Assembly: GCF_044465595.1 (NCBI RefSeq)
Contig: NZ_JBITLV010000001.1
Span: 372,001-436,000 of the forward strand
Length of the DNA: 64,000 nucleotides
Reading direction: 5' to 3'
DNA from: Spongisporangium articulatum
Lineage (GTDB): Bacteria; Actinomycetota; Actinomycetes; Actinomycetales; Kineosporiaceae
The notes below the pieces were generated by a model that saw only the letters and a program-made list of their open reading frames with translations, did no database searches and was not told the DNA's origin. Position numbers and translations under genes: made by a program. The first letter of the stretch is position 1; each line of letters begins with the position of its first letter. Below, piece by piece: positions 52,773 to 60,848 of the stretch.

Positions 52773-53504
52773 CTACTGTCGCACCGAGTCCCGGCCCGGA
52801 CCGCCGGAGATCGTGTCCCGGCCCGGGCCACCGCTGATCGAATCGTCGCCCGAGTTGCCGAAGATGATGTCGTTGCTCGAGTTGCCGTAGATCACGTCGT
52901 CACCCGGGCCGCCAGCGATCTGGTCACCGCCGCGGCCGCCCGCGATCCGATCGGCGCCCTCATCACCCCGTAGGTAGTCCCGTTCCGGACTGCCCAGGAG
53001 CATGTCGGCGCCCGGGCCACCCACGAGCGTGCTGCCGTGCCCACGAGCGCCCAGGACGTCGTCACCCGCGCCGCCGCGCACCGTGGCCAGCGCCTCGGTG
53101 ACGGCCAGGTCGTCCTCGTCACCCAGCTCCACCACGAGATCCGGCCCCCCGTCAGGGGACTCATAGGTGTCGCACACGACGACCGTCGGGTCAGCGGCGT
53201 CGGGGTGGGAACAGAGCCGCCCCGTTTCGATCGGCACCACGTCGTCGATGCGGTAGTGGGCGATCGAGAGGCCGGCGTCGGTCCAGGTTACGGTCACGGA
53301 GACGTCGTTCGCCTGACCGGGAGCCGCGCGGTAGGCCGCGACCGTGGCATCGTCCGACACTGCCGCGATGGCCGTGTCGTCGACCGCCTCCGCCCCTGGA
53401 ACCGCGAAACAGCCGGCCAGGAACGACCCGGCGATCGCGCCCCACATCACCGCACCGGCTCGCACCGGCGTCGAGGTGATGGCCCGGCCCCGCCGCATGT
53501 CCAT
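52773..53504 (-). CDS. Secreted RTX-type calcium-binding repeat protein
   Basis: 243 residues. A hydrophobic export segment (VMWGAIAGSFLAGCFAVPGAEA) could be a type I signal or a lipobox (LAGC). A middle beta-rich domain (about 40-130) is followed by RTX nonapeptide repeats from about residue 130 to the end (GGAGDDVLG, GGPGADMLLG, GDEGADRIAGG, GGPGDDVIYGN, GNSGDDSISGG, GGPGRDTISGG), which fold into Ca2+-binding beta-rolls. Without a visible catalytic domain it may be a small surface or matrix protein. The start is uncertain (ATG at 53504 or 53498; GTG at 53525). Flanked on both sides by near-identical palindromes. Confidence 0.75.
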   Translation of the reverse strand: MDMRRGRAITSTPVRAGAVMWGAIAGSFLAGCFAVPGAEAVDDTAIAAVSDDATVAAYRAAPGQANDVSVTVTWTDAGLSIAHYRIDDVVPIETGRLCSHPDAADPTVVVCDTYESPDGGPDLVVELGDEDDLAVTEALATVRGGAGDDVLGARGHGSTLVGGPGADMLLGSPERDYLRGDEGADRIAGGRGGDQIAGGPGDDVIYGNSSNDIIFGNSGDDSISGGPGRDTISGGPGRDSVRQ

Positions 53505-53603
53505 GACGTTAATCGCGTCAGGCACCGCAGGACACCCCTGCCGCCGACGTTCGCCGGATGTTCACCACGCCGAGCCACACGGGCCGGAGTCACCCGCCCC
53601 TAC

Positions 53604-53676
53604 TGCTCATGCTGTCGGAATGCACACCCTTCAGGCCGTTTCCGCCCCTCGGAATGTGCATTCCGGCAGCATGGGC
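53604..53676. terminator. Palindrome after the KS operon, copy of the 52692 element
   Basis: Left arm CATGCTGTCGGAATGCACA pairs with its near-complement ending at 53676. It lies directly after the stop of the last gene of the biosynthetic operon and before the RTX gene, so it can terminate the operon transcript. It differs from the 52692-52765 element at few arm positions. Confidence 0.75.
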
Positions 53677-53677
53677 A

Positions 53678-54568
53678 TTACTTGCGCAGGCTGAGCGACC
53701 CGCCGCGCATGACGGTGCGCATCTTGCGGTTCACGACCTCGAAACGGAGGTCGACGCCGCCTTCGGCCTCGTCGACGTCGTACTTCACGGTCAGCTTGTC
53801 CCCCGGGAACACCGGCCGGGTGAACTCGATCACCAGACCGGTCGAGTGCACGAACTCCGGGAACTTGGCCTCGAGCGCGTTCGCCGACATCGCCAACGTG
53901 CACATGCCGTGCAGGATGGTGCCCGGGAACCCCGCGTTGCGCGCGTAGGCGGCGTCGAGGTGGATCGGGTTGCGGTCGCCCGAGGCGTCCGCGTAGCGGG
54001 GCGCCAGGTCGCGGTCGATGGACAGCGGGATGCTGCCGGCCGGCGGCTTGCCCACCCCCGCGGGCGGCTCGCCCGGCGCGTACGCATCGTCGATGATGGG
54101 GTTCTCGCAGGTGGAACCGACCAGCAGGGCGGTGACCAGCTGGCTGTTGACCTCGACGCCGTCGGCCCGCACGGTGCTGGCCAGGATGGTGCACACGGTG
54201 CCGAACGGGCCGCCGCGCAGGTCCGCCACCGACGCGGTGACGGTCAGCTCGTCACCCGCCGCGATCGACTCGTGCACCGTGAACCTCTGGTGCGTGTGGA
54301 CGACGCCGGTCGGGCCGACATCACCCGCGACCTCGTCGACGACCTCGAACAGCAGCGGCGTGAGCGGTACGAAACCGAAGGCGGGAGAGGCAACCTCACC
54401 GGCGATCCGGTCGGTGCGGGTGTCACCGGTGGCCGCCGCGTAGGCCGCCAGCTCCTCGGCCGACACGGAGTAGTGCCGGACCCGCGACTGCCCGCGGATC
54501 TCGTCGCCGTTCACCACGATGGGCTCCTGCCCGGTGGCCGAGGCGATCATCGACATTGCGTCACTCAT
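53678..54568 (-). CDS. Double-hotdog MaoC-like dehydratase
   Basis: 296 residues with two hotdog halves: an N-terminal FAS1-dehydratase-like region (about 25-150; YAAATGDTRTDRIAGE, FVPLTPLLFEVV, VVHTHQRFTVHESIAAGDELTV) and a C-terminal MaoC domain (about 165-290) with the hydratase-2 motif DASGDRNPIHLD followed by GFPGTILHGM. It probably dehydrates (R)-3-hydroxyacyl-ACP made by the operon's ketoreductase. It is the last gene of the ten-gene operon, seven bases after acpS, and is followed by a palindrome. Confidence 0.88.
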   Translation of the reverse strand: MSDAMSMIASATGQEPIVVNGDEIRGQSRVRHYSVSAEELAAYAAATGDTRTDRIAGEVASPAFGFVPLTPLLFEVVDEVAGDVGPTGVVHTHQRFTVHESIAAGDELTVTASVADLRGGPFGTVCTILASTVRADGVEVNSQLVTALLVGSTCENPIIDDAYAPGEPPAGVGKPPAGSIPLSIDRDLAPRYADASGDRNPIHLDAAYARNAGFPGTILHGMCTLAMSANALEAKFPEFVHSTGLVIEFTRPVFPGDKLTVKYDVDEAEGGVDLRFEVVNRKMRTVMRGGSLSLRK

Positions 54569-54575
54569 CAGGTAC

Positions 54576-55052
54576 TCAGTCCTTCCAGAAGCAGACGGCG
54601 GCGAACATGTGACCGTCCTGCGTCAGATAGCTTCCTGCACCGCGGATCTCACCCGGGCCCGGGAGCAGCCGGGCCGCCCGTTCGGCGCTGCGCCCGGCCA
54701 GCGTGCAGCTCACCTCCACGGCGAGTTGTGAGCCGGCCCCGACGTCGCGGACGAAGTCGTCGAGCAGGCGACGCGCCTCGGCGGGCACCGCGTGCGCGGG
54801 CGCGTCCGCCGTGCCGATCGACTGCCAGCGGAACCCCGCGGGCCGTCCACCCATCGCCTTGATGGCCGACTCCTTCAGCGCGAAGACGGCGGCCAGCCGG
54901 GCAGGTTCGAGCCCCACCCGGCCGATCTCCGCGTCGTCGCACACCCGACGCACGGCCGCCGCGCCGTACCGGTCGATCAGCTCGGCCACGCGACCGACCT
55001 CGGTCACGTCGACGCCGAGCAGCACCGGAACCTGCACGAGCGTGCCGATCAC
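54576..55052 (-). CDS. acpS: Holo-ACP synthase-type phosphopantetheinyl transferase
   Basis: 158 residues with AcpS hallmarks: Asp15 in LLGVDVTEVGRV (Mg binding) and FALKESAIKAMG (Glu61, Lys65), followed by a C-terminal strand SYLTQDGHMFAAVCF in the position of the final AcpS strand. It would attach phosphopantetheine to Ser62 of the operon's ACP. It differs from a housekeeping AcpS in the variable loop, suggesting dedication to this pathway. GTG at 55050-55052 has GAGG five bases upstream. A second, degenerate AcpS-like gene is three genes' distance away in the same operon (56025-56525). Confidence 0.83.
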   Translation of the reverse strand: MIGTLVQVPVLLGVDVTEVGRVAELIDRYGAAAVRRVCDDAEIGRVGLEPARLAAVFALKESAIKAMGGRPAGFRWQSIGTADAPAHAVPAEARRLLDDFVRDVGAGSQLAVEVSCTLAGRSAERAARLLPGPGEIRGAGSYLTQDGHMFAAVCFWKD

Positions 55053-55059
55053 CGCCGCC

Positions 55060-56028
55060 TCACTGCCCGGTCGAACCCTGCTCGATCGCGTTGACCTCGG
55101 CCGCCGCCTGCTCGATGGCCTGCTTCTGGGCCTCGGCCTGAGCGAGCTGCTCGGGTGTCATGTTCGCGACCAGCTCGTTCAGGAAGGTGACCAGCTCCCG
55201 GTAGAAGTCGTCGGGCTTCTCGAACATCGGCGCGTGGCCGCACTCCTCGAACGAGACCAGGCGCGCGTTCTTCATCCGCGGCAGCGCCCGTTCCCAGTCC
55301 TCGACCGGGGTGATCTCGTCGTGCTTGCCCCAGATGAACAGCTTGGGAGTGTCGATCTCCATCACGATCTTGCGGGAGTTGTACCGACTGATCGCCCGCA
55401 CCGCGCTCATCATCGAGGTCAGGTTGTCGGGCTCGGCGAGCTCCTCGACGACCTTCTCGTACCGCTCGGGGTCGATGTCGTGCGCGTTGGGGTCGTAGAG
55501 CAGCTTGCCGAGGAACTTGTCGGCGAACTCGGTCGGCGACGTGACGTCCTGCGCCAGGTTGCGCGCGAACTCCTGCACCTTCAGGTTCAGGCCGGGCGCA
55601 CCGGAGGCGACCAGGCCGGCCGTCTCGTCGGGGAAGGACCGGGCGAACTCGAAGGCGATCAGCCCGCCCAACGAGTCACCCGCCACGACCAGCGGCTGCG
55701 AGGTGTGCTGCCGGGTGGCCTCGAGCAGTCGGGCCGCGACCCGGTTGATCGAGCGCGCGGTCTGCCGGTCGATCAGGGAGATCGACTCGGTGAACTGGAT
55801 GACCGGCCAGCCCTCGGCGTTCAGCCGGTTGTAGATGCCCTCCCACATCCAGTCGCCGACGAACAGCGCCGGCAGCAGGACGACGGTCAGCGGCTTCGTG
55901 CCGGGCGTGTAGTTCCCGGTGAAGACCTGCGTCTCCTCGTTGACCGGGTTCTCGGCGTTCTGTTTGGCTGCCTGGTTGATCACCTGGTTGATCGCCTTGT
56001 CGCGACCGTAGGCCTGCCACCACGTCAT
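55060..56028 (-). CDS. Alpha/beta hydrolase (possible chain-releasing thioesterase)
   Basis: 322 residues. Catalytic triad Ser119 (VVAGDSLGGLIAFEF), Asp237 (FIWGKHDEITP) and His265 (FEECGHAPMFE) on a standard alpha/beta-hydrolase core. The N-terminal 35 residues are Asn/Gln/Ala-rich, and the last 30 residues (TPEQLAQAEAQKQAIEQAAA) form an amphipathic helix or coiled coil. In this operon the obvious role is hydrolytic release of the acyl chain from ACP or processing of the product. ATG 56026-56028 overlaps the preceding stop (ATGA). Confidence 0.85.
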   Translation of the reverse strand: MTWWQAYGRDKAINQVINQAAKQNAENPVNEETQVFTGNYTPGTKPLTVVLLPALFVGDWMWEGIYNRLNAEGWPVIQFTESISLIDRQTARSINRVAARLLEATRQHTSQPLVVAGDSLGGLIAFEFARSFPDETAGLVASGAPGLNLKVQEFARNLAQDVTSPTEFADKFLGKLLYDPNAHDIDPERYEKVVEELAEPDNLTSMMSAVRAISRYNSRKIVMEIDTPKLFIWGKHDEITPVEDWERALPRMKNARLVSFEECGHAPMFEKPDDFYRELVTFLNELVANMTPEQLAQAEAQKQAIEQAAAEVNAIEQGSTGQ

Positions 56029-56525
56029 GGGAGGTTCACCGTTCCTTCGCTGTACCTGGCGACGAGCGCCATGGCCCGACTCCGGGTGTGACTGATGCTG
56101 AGCTGCCAACGACCCTCCACCCCGGCGAACGCCGGAGACCCGAGGTGGAGTGCCGGTGGATGAGGACCCAGACAGCCGGGGCCGTCGGGGCAGTCCCCGC
56201 GGTCGGGGAGCACCTCGAGGTGCGCCAGACCGATGTCGCGCCGTTCCCGCAGTGCGGCAACGGGTTCCAGGTCGAGCAGGGTGGCGACGGCCAGTTTCGC
56301 GGCCAACCGGCCCGCCCACCCGGTCAGGTCGTCCCGCATGCCGCACAGCCGCTGCTCGGCGTTGGAGAAGACCAGGCCGGTCGGGCAGCCGTGCAGCAGG
56401 TCGCCGAGACTCTTGGCGCCGTCGACGGCGACCACCTCGGTCCGGGTGGCCAGCAACGAGCCGGCCGGGGCGAGCGCGCCCGCCAGGCCCCGGGCGTCGA
56501 CGGCGGACGCCGTCATCGTGCCCAT
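56025..56525 (-). CDS. Degenerate AcpS-like protein
   Basis: 166 residues. The AcpS-like order is visible: VVAVDGAKSL (possible Asp35), LVFSNAEQRL (like the F-[TS]-xxE segment), WAGRLAAKLAVATLLDL (like the FAxKEAxxKA helix) and LSISHTRSRAMALVARY (like the terminal SxSHxxxxAxA strand). However, the catalytic Glu is replaced: AAKLAV has Leu78 where KEA is expected. It may be inactive alone and pair with the intact AcpS three reading frames downstream, because AcpS active sites form between subunits. The gene overlaps both neighbours (TGATG and ATGA). Confidence 0.6.
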   Translation of the reverse strand: MGTMTASAVDARGLAGALAPAGSLLATRTEVVAVDGAKSLGDLLHGCPTGLVFSNAEQRLCGMRDDLTGWAGRLAAKLAVATLLDLEPVAALRERRDIGLAHLEVLPDRGDCPDGPGCLGPHPPALHLGSPAFAGVEGRWQLSISHTRSRAMALVARYSEGTVNLP

Positions 56526-57448
56526 CAGCCGGCCCGCTCCGTGCGCAGCCGGCGCAACGCCCGCGGGTCGTGCATCGCGACGCACGACAGGTCGGGCTCG
56601 ATCGCGCGCACGAGCGCGGTGAGCACCTTGCTGTCGCCGGCCTCGACCATCAGGTCCACGCCCTGCGCGACCGCCGCCCGCACGTCCTCGACCCAACGCA
56701 CGGGGCCGGTGAGCTGGTCGACCAGGGCCTGCCGGGCGTCGTCCGCACCCGTCGCGACCGCGCCGGTGGTGTTCAGCACGACCGGGAACCGCGGCTCGTT
56801 CATGGTCGCCGCCGCGACCACCTGCTCCCACTCCGGCACGGCCTCGGCCATGAGCGGTGAGTGGAACGCACTGCTCACCGTCAGCCGGGTCGCCTTGCGG
56901 GCCCCGGCCTCCAGCGCCAGCTTCTCGACGGCCTCGACGCCGGCCACCTCGCCGGACACGACGATGTTCTCGGGGCCGTTCACCAACGCCGGGACGACGA
57001 CGTGACCGGACCGCTCGCACAACGCGCGGACGTCGTCCGGCGCCAGCCCGAGGATCGAGGCCATCGTGCCGGGGGTCTCGATCAACCCCATCAGCCGCCC
57101 GCGGGCGGCGACCAGGCGCAGCCCGTCCTCCAGGCTCAGGACGCCGGCCGCCACCAGGGCGTTCAGCTCGCCGACGCTGTGGCCCATGGCCAGGACCGGT
57201 TCGTGCCCCTCCTCGCGCAGCGCGGCCAGGGCGGCCGCATTGCTGGTGAAGATGGCGACCTGGGCGTTCTGGGTGAGCGTGAGTTCGGGCGTCGGGCCGC
57301 GGAAGCACAGCCCGCGCACGTCACGCTCGAGCACGGCGTCCGCGGTGTCGAACACGGCCGACGCCGCCTTCGAGCCGCGTTCCAGCACGCGGCCCATCCC
57401 GACCTTCTGGGTGCCCTGGCCGGGGAACATCACGCCCAGCACAGTCAT
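56525..57448 (-). CDS. fabD: Malonyl-CoA:ACP transacylase
   Basis: 307 residues. Catalytic Ser91 in MGHSVGELNALVAAG, Arg118 in AARGRLM, and His196 in VSSAFHSPLM; LVNGPENIVVSG is also typical. The AFHS sequence at the specificity position agrees with malonyl rather than methylmalonyl loading. It charges the operon's ACP with extender units. ATG 57446-57448 overlaps the nitroreductase stop (ATGA). Confidence 0.93.
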   Translation of the reverse strand: MTVLGVMFPGQGTQKVGMGRVLERGSKAASAVFDTADAVLERDVRGLCFRGPTPELTLTQNAQVAIFTSNAAALAALREEGHEPVLAMGHSVGELNALVAAGVLSLEDGLRLVAARGRLMGLIETPGTMASILGLAPDDVRALCERSGHVVVPALVNGPENIVVSGEVAGVEAVEKLALEAGARKATRLTVSSAFHSPLMAEAVPEWEQVVAAATMNEPRFPVVLNTTGAVATGADDARQALVDQLTGPVRWVEDVRAAVAQGVDLMVEAGDSKVLTALVRAIEPDLSCVAMHDPRALRRLRTERAG

Positions 57449-58302
57449 TCGCGCGTGCCCTCGAAGGTGTTGTACGACAGCTTCGACGCCAGGGGCTGGC
57501 GCAGGGCCGGCTTGAAGGTGCGCTTCGTCGTGTAGGCGACCGGCAGCAGACAGGCCTGCGTCACGCCGCCGGGCAGTTCCAGGATCTCCGCGGTGAGGTC
57601 CTCGTTGGCGAGGTGGTTCACGGTCAGGGTGCTGCCCAGACCGCGGGCCCGCAGGGCCAGCTGGAACTGCCACACGGCGGGGTAGATGGTGGCGAAGAAG
57701 CCGCTGTAGATCCACAGTGCGGAGGGCACCCGGCCCTCCAGCCCGGTGGCCGGCCCTCGGGCCGCGGCCTCCATCGCCTGCACCCACTGCCGCCCGACCA
57801 TCGCATCGTCGTAGCGCACGCCGGTCACGCACGGCACGACCATCAGCGGGACGCGGTGCATGTTGTCCGCGAACCACTGCGTGGAGTCCTCGATCTTGCT
57901 GTACTTCGCGTTGCTCTCGGTGGACGCCTTGAACCGGCGGCCCGGCCGCTTCGCGCCGCGGGTCGTCTGCAGCCAGGTCCGGCGGTAGACGTCGGCGATG
58001 GCCTCGATCTTCTTCCGGTCGTCGACGACGATCCAGTGCCACCGCTGGGTGTTGTGTGCGGTGGGGGCCTGGAGGGAGATCTCCAGGCACTCCTCGATGA
58101 CGTCGAGGGGCACCGGCCGGTCCATGTCGAGGGTCTTACGGTTCGACCGGGTGGTGGTCAGGAGCCAGTTCGTGACGTCGAGCTCCTCCGGGGTGGGGGT
58201 GCCGTCGTCCCAGATGCTTCCGCCCGGTGGGCGCGAAACGGCCGGCGGGCTGCTCGGCTCCTCGCCGGGCAGCACCAGCCGAGCGTTCGTGTCAGTACTC
58301 AT
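57445..58302 (-). CDS. Nitroreductase-family flavoenzyme
   Basis: 285 residues, FMN-binding nitroreductase fold: TTTRSNRKTLDMDRPVPLDV, LQAPTAHNTQRWHWIVVDDR at the N-terminal half and FQLALRARGLGSTLTVNHLA with LELPGGVTQACLLPVAYT at the C-terminal half. A Pro-rich N-terminal 35 residues is unusual. In a cluster lacking an enoyl reductase it may reduce or desaturate the growing chain, or modify the finished product. It lies between the KS-CLF gene (42 bp away) and the transacylase gene (overlapping). Confidence 0.87.
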   Translation of the reverse strand: MSTDTNARLVLPGEEPSSPPAVSRPPGGSIWDDGTPTPEELDVTNWLLTTTRSNRKTLDMDRPVPLDVIEECLEISLQAPTAHNTQRWHWIVVDDRKKIEAIADVYRRTWLQTTRGAKRPGRRFKASTESNAKYSKIEDSTQWFADNMHRVPLMVVPCVTGVRYDDAMVGRQWVQAMEAAARGPATGLEGRVPSALWIYSGFFATIYPAVWQFQLALRARGLGSTLTVNHLANEDLTAEILELPGGVTQACLLPVAYTTKRTFKPALRQPLASKLSYNTFEGTRE

Positions 58303-58344
58303 GGAGAGTGAGCTCCTCCGATGTCCTCATCGAGAGCCGGTTGG

Positions 58345-60714
58345 TCAGACCGACGTGAACAGCGCCGCGCCGAACGCCGCGGACGGCGTGGTGGCGGTGG
58401 CGATCGCCTTGTTCACGTCGGCACCGGTCTTGGGCTCGGTGACGTGCGCGAACGGGTACTGCGACGAGGGGTTGGTGAGGTTGGCCGTGGCCGGCACGAC
58501 GCCCTCGGCCACCGCGAGGATGGCCGTGAGCATGTTGATGCCGCCCGAGGCCGCCTCGCACTCGCCGGTCAGCGACTTCGGGGCGGTCAGGTTCAGCTCG
58601 GGGCCGAACACGGAGCTGAGGCCGGCCAGTTCGGCGTCGTCGCGGTCGGCACCGGTGCCCGAACCCGCGACCAGACCGATCTCCGCCGCGTCGGTGCCGC
58701 TGCGCGAGAGCAGGTTCTTCAGCACCCGCTCGGCGGTGGCGGCGTCCTGCTGGTGCGAGACGCCACCGTGGGCGACGCCGCCGACCTGCGCGTAGGCCTT
58801 GCCGCCCCGCGCCTCGACGATCTCCTCGGCCTCCAGCAGGATCGCGACGGCCGCCGAGCCCAGCACGGTGCCCGAACGGTCCTGGTCGTAGGGCCGCACG
58901 ACGCCCTCGGCGGACAGCTGGTCGTGCTTGCTGCGCTCCATCATGACGGCCTCGCAGAAGTCGTCGATGGCCAGCAGCACCAGACGGTCGGCGTGGCCGG
59001 TCTTCAGCAACTGCAGGGCCGAGTCGAGCGCGATCAGCGCCGACGCACCGCCGGAGGCGATCGTCGTTGTCGGGCCGCGCAGGGTCAGGGCCTGGCAGAC
59101 CGCACCGGCCGCGGCGTTCACCGTGGCGTTGGCGAAGCTCAGGGCGCTGGCCCCCTCGGGGCTCTGCATGCCGATCATCAGCTCGACCGCGGTCTCGATC
59201 GGGCCGTAGCCGGTCGCGAAGATCAGGCCGACGTTCTCGCGGCCCGGGCCGTTGGTCTTGAGACCGGCGTCCTGGAAAGCGAAGGTCGTCGCGGCCAGGG
59301 CCTGCCGGCCGTAGCCCGCCAGGTGTCGCCACAGGCTGGCGGCGGCCAGCGGCTTGGCCCCGAGCGGGAACGGCTCGACGCCGAACTCGGTGCCGTACTT
59401 CGCCGCGTCGAACGAGGTGATCTTGCCGATCGCGCTCTCGCCCTTGGCCACACCCTCACGCCAGGCGTCGACGCCGAGACCGAAGCCGGACACGACGCCC
59501 AGCCCGGTGACCAGGATCTTCCGGTCGGTCGTGGTCTCCTCGGCCCGGTTCAGCCGGCCCGGCTTGGCCAGCACCAGCGAGCAGTTGTTGCCGCCGAAGG
59601 CGTAGTTGTTCGACAGCGTGATCTGCACGTCGGCCGCGCGACCCTTGTGCGGGATGAAGTCGTAGTCCTCGGGAGCCTCGCCGTGGAAGTTCACCGTGGG
59701 CGGCACGACGCCGTTCTGGATCGCCATCACGCAGGTCACGGCCTCGATGGCCCCGGAGGCACCGAGGCTGTGGCCCAGCGCCGCCTTGGTCGCGCTCATC
59801 GGGACCTCGCGCACCCGCTCGCCGAAGAAGGAGCGCATCGCCTTGCGCTCCATCCGGTCGTTGGTCGGGGTGCCGGTGCCGTGGCCGTTGACGTACGAGA
59901 CGTCCTCGGGGGTCAGGTCGGCCTCGACCAGCGCACGGCGCACGGCGCGCAGCGGGCCCTTGCCCGTCGGGTCCGGCGCGGTGGCGTGGTAGGCGTCGGC
60001 CGAGAGCCCGTACCCCGCGACCTCGGCGAGGATCTTGGCCCCGCGGGCCTCGGCGCTGGCCTTCGTCTCCAGCACCAGGAAGGCCGCGCCCTCGCCCAGG
60101 CTCAGGCCGTCGGAACGGCTGTACGGCGCGGTCGGCTCGTCGGAGATCGCGCCCAGCAGCTCGAAGCCGAGGTGCGAGCCCTTCTGCAGGTCGTCGACGC
60201 CACCGGCCAGCACGATGTCGGCGGTGCCGTCCCAGAGCATGTCGCGGCCGGTGCCGACGGCGTTGCCGCCCGCGGCGCAGGCGGTGGAGATGAGGACGCG
60301 CGGACCGGTCAGGCCGAAGTGGTTGGCCACCTTGTCGGTCGCCTCGTGGAAGGGCAGGTAGGTGCCGACGGTCGGCCCCGCCGTCGCCTGGCACTGACCG
60401 ACGACCATGCCGAACTCCTTGTCGGCGATCGTCGACAGGTCGAGGCCGCTGTCCTCCAGCGCCTGCTTGGCAGCGACCAACGCGAGCGCGTTCATGCGCA
60501 CGCCGCCGGTGTCGGCGCCCTCGGGGAGGCCCTCGGCCACCCATTCGTCCTCGACCTCGCCGAGGTACACGCCCTCCATGCCCACGAACTCGTGGTCCGT
60601 GGCCAGCCGGACGCCCGACTTGCCGTCGACGAGGTTCTGCCAGTACTCGTCCTTGTTACGGCCCAGCGCGTTGATCACGCCGATGCCGGTGATGACTACC
60701 GGGACCTTCTTCAT
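58345..60714 (-). CDS. Fused ketosynthase-chain-length-factor (KS-CLF) protein
   Basis: 789 residues with two full FabF-type domains. Domain 1 (about 1-385) has the complete triad: Cys146 (ISTACAAGGNA), His278 (NGHGTGTP) and His315 (KAALGHSLGASG). Domain 2 (about 398-789) aligns throughout, but the same positions are Ser554 (TIASGGASA), Ser685 (AGSGTGAD) and Glu718 (KSLTGECEAASG), so it cannot condense and resembles KS-beta/CLF. KS-alpha and CLF are normally separate type II PKS subunits; here a short linker (385-398) joins them. It should make the condensations on the operon's ACP and set chain length. ATG at 60714 follows GGAAGG. Confidence 0.92.
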   Translation of the reverse strand: MKKVPVVITGIGVINALGRNKDEYWQNLVDGKSGVRLATDHEFVGMEGVYLGEVEDEWVAEGLPEGADTGGVRMNALALVAAKQALEDSGLDLSTIADKEFGMVVGQCQATAGPTVGTYLPFHEATDKVANHFGLTGPRVLISTACAAGGNAVGTGRDMLWDGTADIVLAGGVDDLQKGSHLGFELLGAISDEPTAPYSRSDGLSLGEGAAFLVLETKASAEARGAKILAEVAGYGLSADAYHATAPDPTGKGPLRAVRRALVEADLTPEDVSYVNGHGTGTPTNDRMERKAMRSFFGERVREVPMSATKAALGHSLGASGAIEAVTCVMAIQNGVVPPTVNFHGEAPEDYDFIPHKGRAADVQITLSNNYAFGGNNCSLVLAKPGRLNRAEETTTDRKILVTGLGVVSGFGLGVDAWREGVAKGESAIGKITSFDAAKYGTEFGVEPFPLGAKPLAAASLWRHLAGYGRQALAATTFAFQDAGLKTNGPGRENVGLIFATGYGPIETAVELMIGMQSPEGASALSFANATVNAAAGAVCQALTLRGPTTTIASGGASALIALDSALQLLKTGHADRLVLLAIDDFCEAVMMERSKHDQLSAEGVVRPYDQDRSGTVLGSAAVAILLEAEEIVEARGGKAYAQVGGVAHGGVSHQQDAATAERVLKNLLSRSGTDAAEIGLVAGSGTGADRDDAELAGLSSVFGPELNLTAPKSLTGECEAASGGINMLTAILAVAEGVVPATANLTNPSSQYPFAHVTEPKTGADVNKAIATATTPSAAFGAALFTSV

Positions 60715-60805
60715 CTCACGGACCTTCCTTGAGCCGCGGCGGCGGTGCCGTCAGAGGGGGGCTCTCGTCTGAAGCTGTGGAGGGGTGCGGTGCAGGGCCG
60801 GTGCG

Positions 60806-60833
60806 CCCGGCCGTCGTGGGGACGACGGCCGGG
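60806..60833 (-). other. Strong intercistronic hairpin before the KS-CLF gene
   Basis: A perfect 12-bp stem (CCCGGCCGTCGT / ACGACGGCCGGG) with a GGGG/CCCC tetraloop in the 134-bp gap after the GcvT-like gene. No U-tract follows on the transcribed strand. It could be a partial terminator or a 3'-end stabiliser that raises the level of the upstream fabG-acp-gcvT segment. Confidence 0.6.
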
Positions 60834-60848
60834 ACGCCCCGGGGTGGA

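Noticed and set aside
52692..53676. Insertion sequence formed by the two palindromes
   Set aside because: The enclosed gene encodes RTX repeats, not a transposase, and no target-site duplication could be recognised.
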